From NCBI GenBank assembly GCA_964593555.1, contig CAZQIC010000170.1, positions 1-7,667 of the forward strand: DNA of 7,667 bases, read 5' to 3'. This DNA comes from CAZQIC01 sp964593555 (GTDB lineage: Bacteria > Bacteroidota > Bacteroidia > JAFLBG01). The notes below the pieces were generated by a model. That model was not told the origin of the DNA. It was given only the letters and a program-made list of their open reading frames with translations, and did not search any database. How positions within the stretch are numbered: position 1 is the first letter of the stretch; every line of letters starts with the position of its first letter. This document shows, piece by piece, positions 7,021-7,667 of this stretch. Position numbers and translations under genes: made by a program.

Positions 7021-7548
7021 CTATTTTTTTTGTTGTAATAATTCAGCCATTTCGTGTTTGTAATTTAAATGCTCGCACTTTCCGTTTTTAGATAAGTGAC
7101 TGCATTTGCCGTAAAAATTAAGAGAATGGTGAGTAATATTAAAATTCAATATTTGTTCTGTCATTTTTTGAATTTGATGAACTCTTGGGTCGCAAAATTC
7201 AAATACTTTTTCGCAGTCCTGGCAAATCAAATGATCGTGTTGTTTATACTCATGTGATTTTTCGAACTGTGCTAAATTTTTTCCAAACTGATGTTTTGTA
7301 ACAAGATCACAGGACAACAGTAGTTCAATAGTATTGTAAAGTGTAGCCCTGCTTACCCTGTACTTTTTATTTTTCATATGAATGTACAGAGATTCTATGT
7401 CAAAATGCCCGTCATGAGAATAAATCTCTTCAAGTATCGCAAATCGTTCCGGTGTTTTACGATGCTCGTTACTTTCGAGGTATTCTGAAAAGATCTGTTT
7501 AACTGTTTCCCTGGTTTCTGCCTTGGACATAGTGATTTCTACAAGCAT
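7021..7548 (-). CDS. Fur-family metal-dependent transcriptional regulator
   Basis: This 175-residue protein has a Fur winged-helix domain (about residues 15-95): KTPERFAILEEI (31-42), HFDIESLY (48-55) and the recognition helix region VSRATLYNTIELLLSCDLV (65-83). The dimerisation half carries the H-x-H-x-x-C-x-x-C element (H104, H106, C109, C112), H124, the HH pair at 140-141 and a second cysteine pair, C149 and C158. The usual family motif there is C-x-x-C; here the two cysteines are eight residues apart, with histidines at 151 and 160. It should sense iron, zinc, peroxide or manganese, and sequence alone does not say which. The start is M1 (7548, immediately after an in-frame TAG) or M7 (7530); homologues commonly begin near M7, so the first six residues are doubtful. 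It is the first gene of the minus-strand series in this window. Target genes are unknown. Confidence 0.93.
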   Translation of the reverse strand: MLVEITMSKAETRETVKQIFSEYLESNEHRKTPERFAILEEIYSHDGHFDIESLYIHMKNKKYRVSRATLYNTIELLLSCDLVTKHQFGKNLAQFEKSHEYKQHDHLICQDCEKVFEFCDPRVHQIQKMTEQILNFNITHHSLNFYGKCSHLSKNGKCEHLNYKHEMAELLQQKK

Positions 7549-7563
7549 CTAATTTAAGCAAAA

Positions 7564-7642
7564 AATGTTAAAACTCTATTCTGCAAAGACGAAAAAAATA
7601 TTGTTTTTATTGATGGGGAGTTCTAAAAATAGAATGTTAAAA
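7564..7642. repeat. Ten-base direct repeat in the fur upstream region
   Basis: AATGTTAAAA occurs at 7564-7573 and again at 7633-7642, 69 bp apart, flanking the palindrome at 7621-7634 on one side. The copies could be paired regulator sites, but their AT-rich content makes chance recurrence plausible. Confidence 0.25.
7621..7634. promoter_or_regulatory. 14-bp palindrome upstream of fur, possible operator
   Basis: TTCTA-AAAA-TAGAA is a perfect 5-4-5 inverted repeat 72 bp upstream of the Fur-family ATG. Fur-family regulators often autoregulate from AT-rich palindromes near their own promoter, so it is a candidate operator. It does not match the 7-1-7 Fur or PerR box layout, however, and AT-rich DNA gives such repeats by chance. 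The 119-bp stretch 7549-7667 shows no clear -33/-7 promoter pair; the best -7-like site is a poor match. Confidence 0.25.
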
Positions 7643-7667
7643 ACAATCTAATAAAATCGTATCTAAG

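Overview
The window reads as a chromosomal segment of a Bacteroidota bacterium. It has a low GC content by eye and AT-rich start contexts such as AATAAAATG with no visible GGAGG-type ribosome binding sites. Its gene families are characteristic of that phylum: a PD40/regulatory-domain/OmpA envelope protein, an OstA-like protein and a Fur regulator followed by purA. I see no mobile element, RNA gene, CRISPR array or sign of recent transfer.

Layout: the left end (1-1230, plus strand) holds the C-terminal part of a large envelope protein with PD40 propeller repeats, a carboxypeptidase-regulatory-like domain and an OmpA peptidoglycan-binding domain. Its true start lies outside the window. Everything else is on the minus strand and converges on it with an 8-nt gap. 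Read in transcription order from the right, these genes are a Fur-family regulator (7021-7548), a single-domain STAS anti-sigma-factor antagonist (6548-6892), purA (5206-6492), an OstA/LptA-like exported protein (3653-5188), a TMTC-like multipass membrane protein with six C-terminal TPRs (1717-3642), and a small four-helix membrane protein of unknown function (1239-1715).

The gaps between purA, ostA-like, TMTC-like and the small membrane gene are 17, 10 and 1 nt. These four are therefore almost certainly one transcription unit, with translational coupling likely at the last junction. The larger gaps (128 nt after fur, 55 nt after STAS) contain short perfect hairpins and, before STAS, a 22-codon upstream ORF whose stop overlaps the STAS start. 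These gaps are where regulation is most likely to sit.

Functionally the cluster mixes a housekeeping purine enzyme with regulators and envelope genes. The OstA-like protein suggests LPS transport, and the TMTC-like protein suggests lipid-linked sugar transfer to exported proteins. The most interesting gene is the TMTC-like one: its N-terminal half carries motifs resembling the animal TMTC O-mannosyltransferases, joined to TPRs as in that family. The rest of the window is fairly ordinary.
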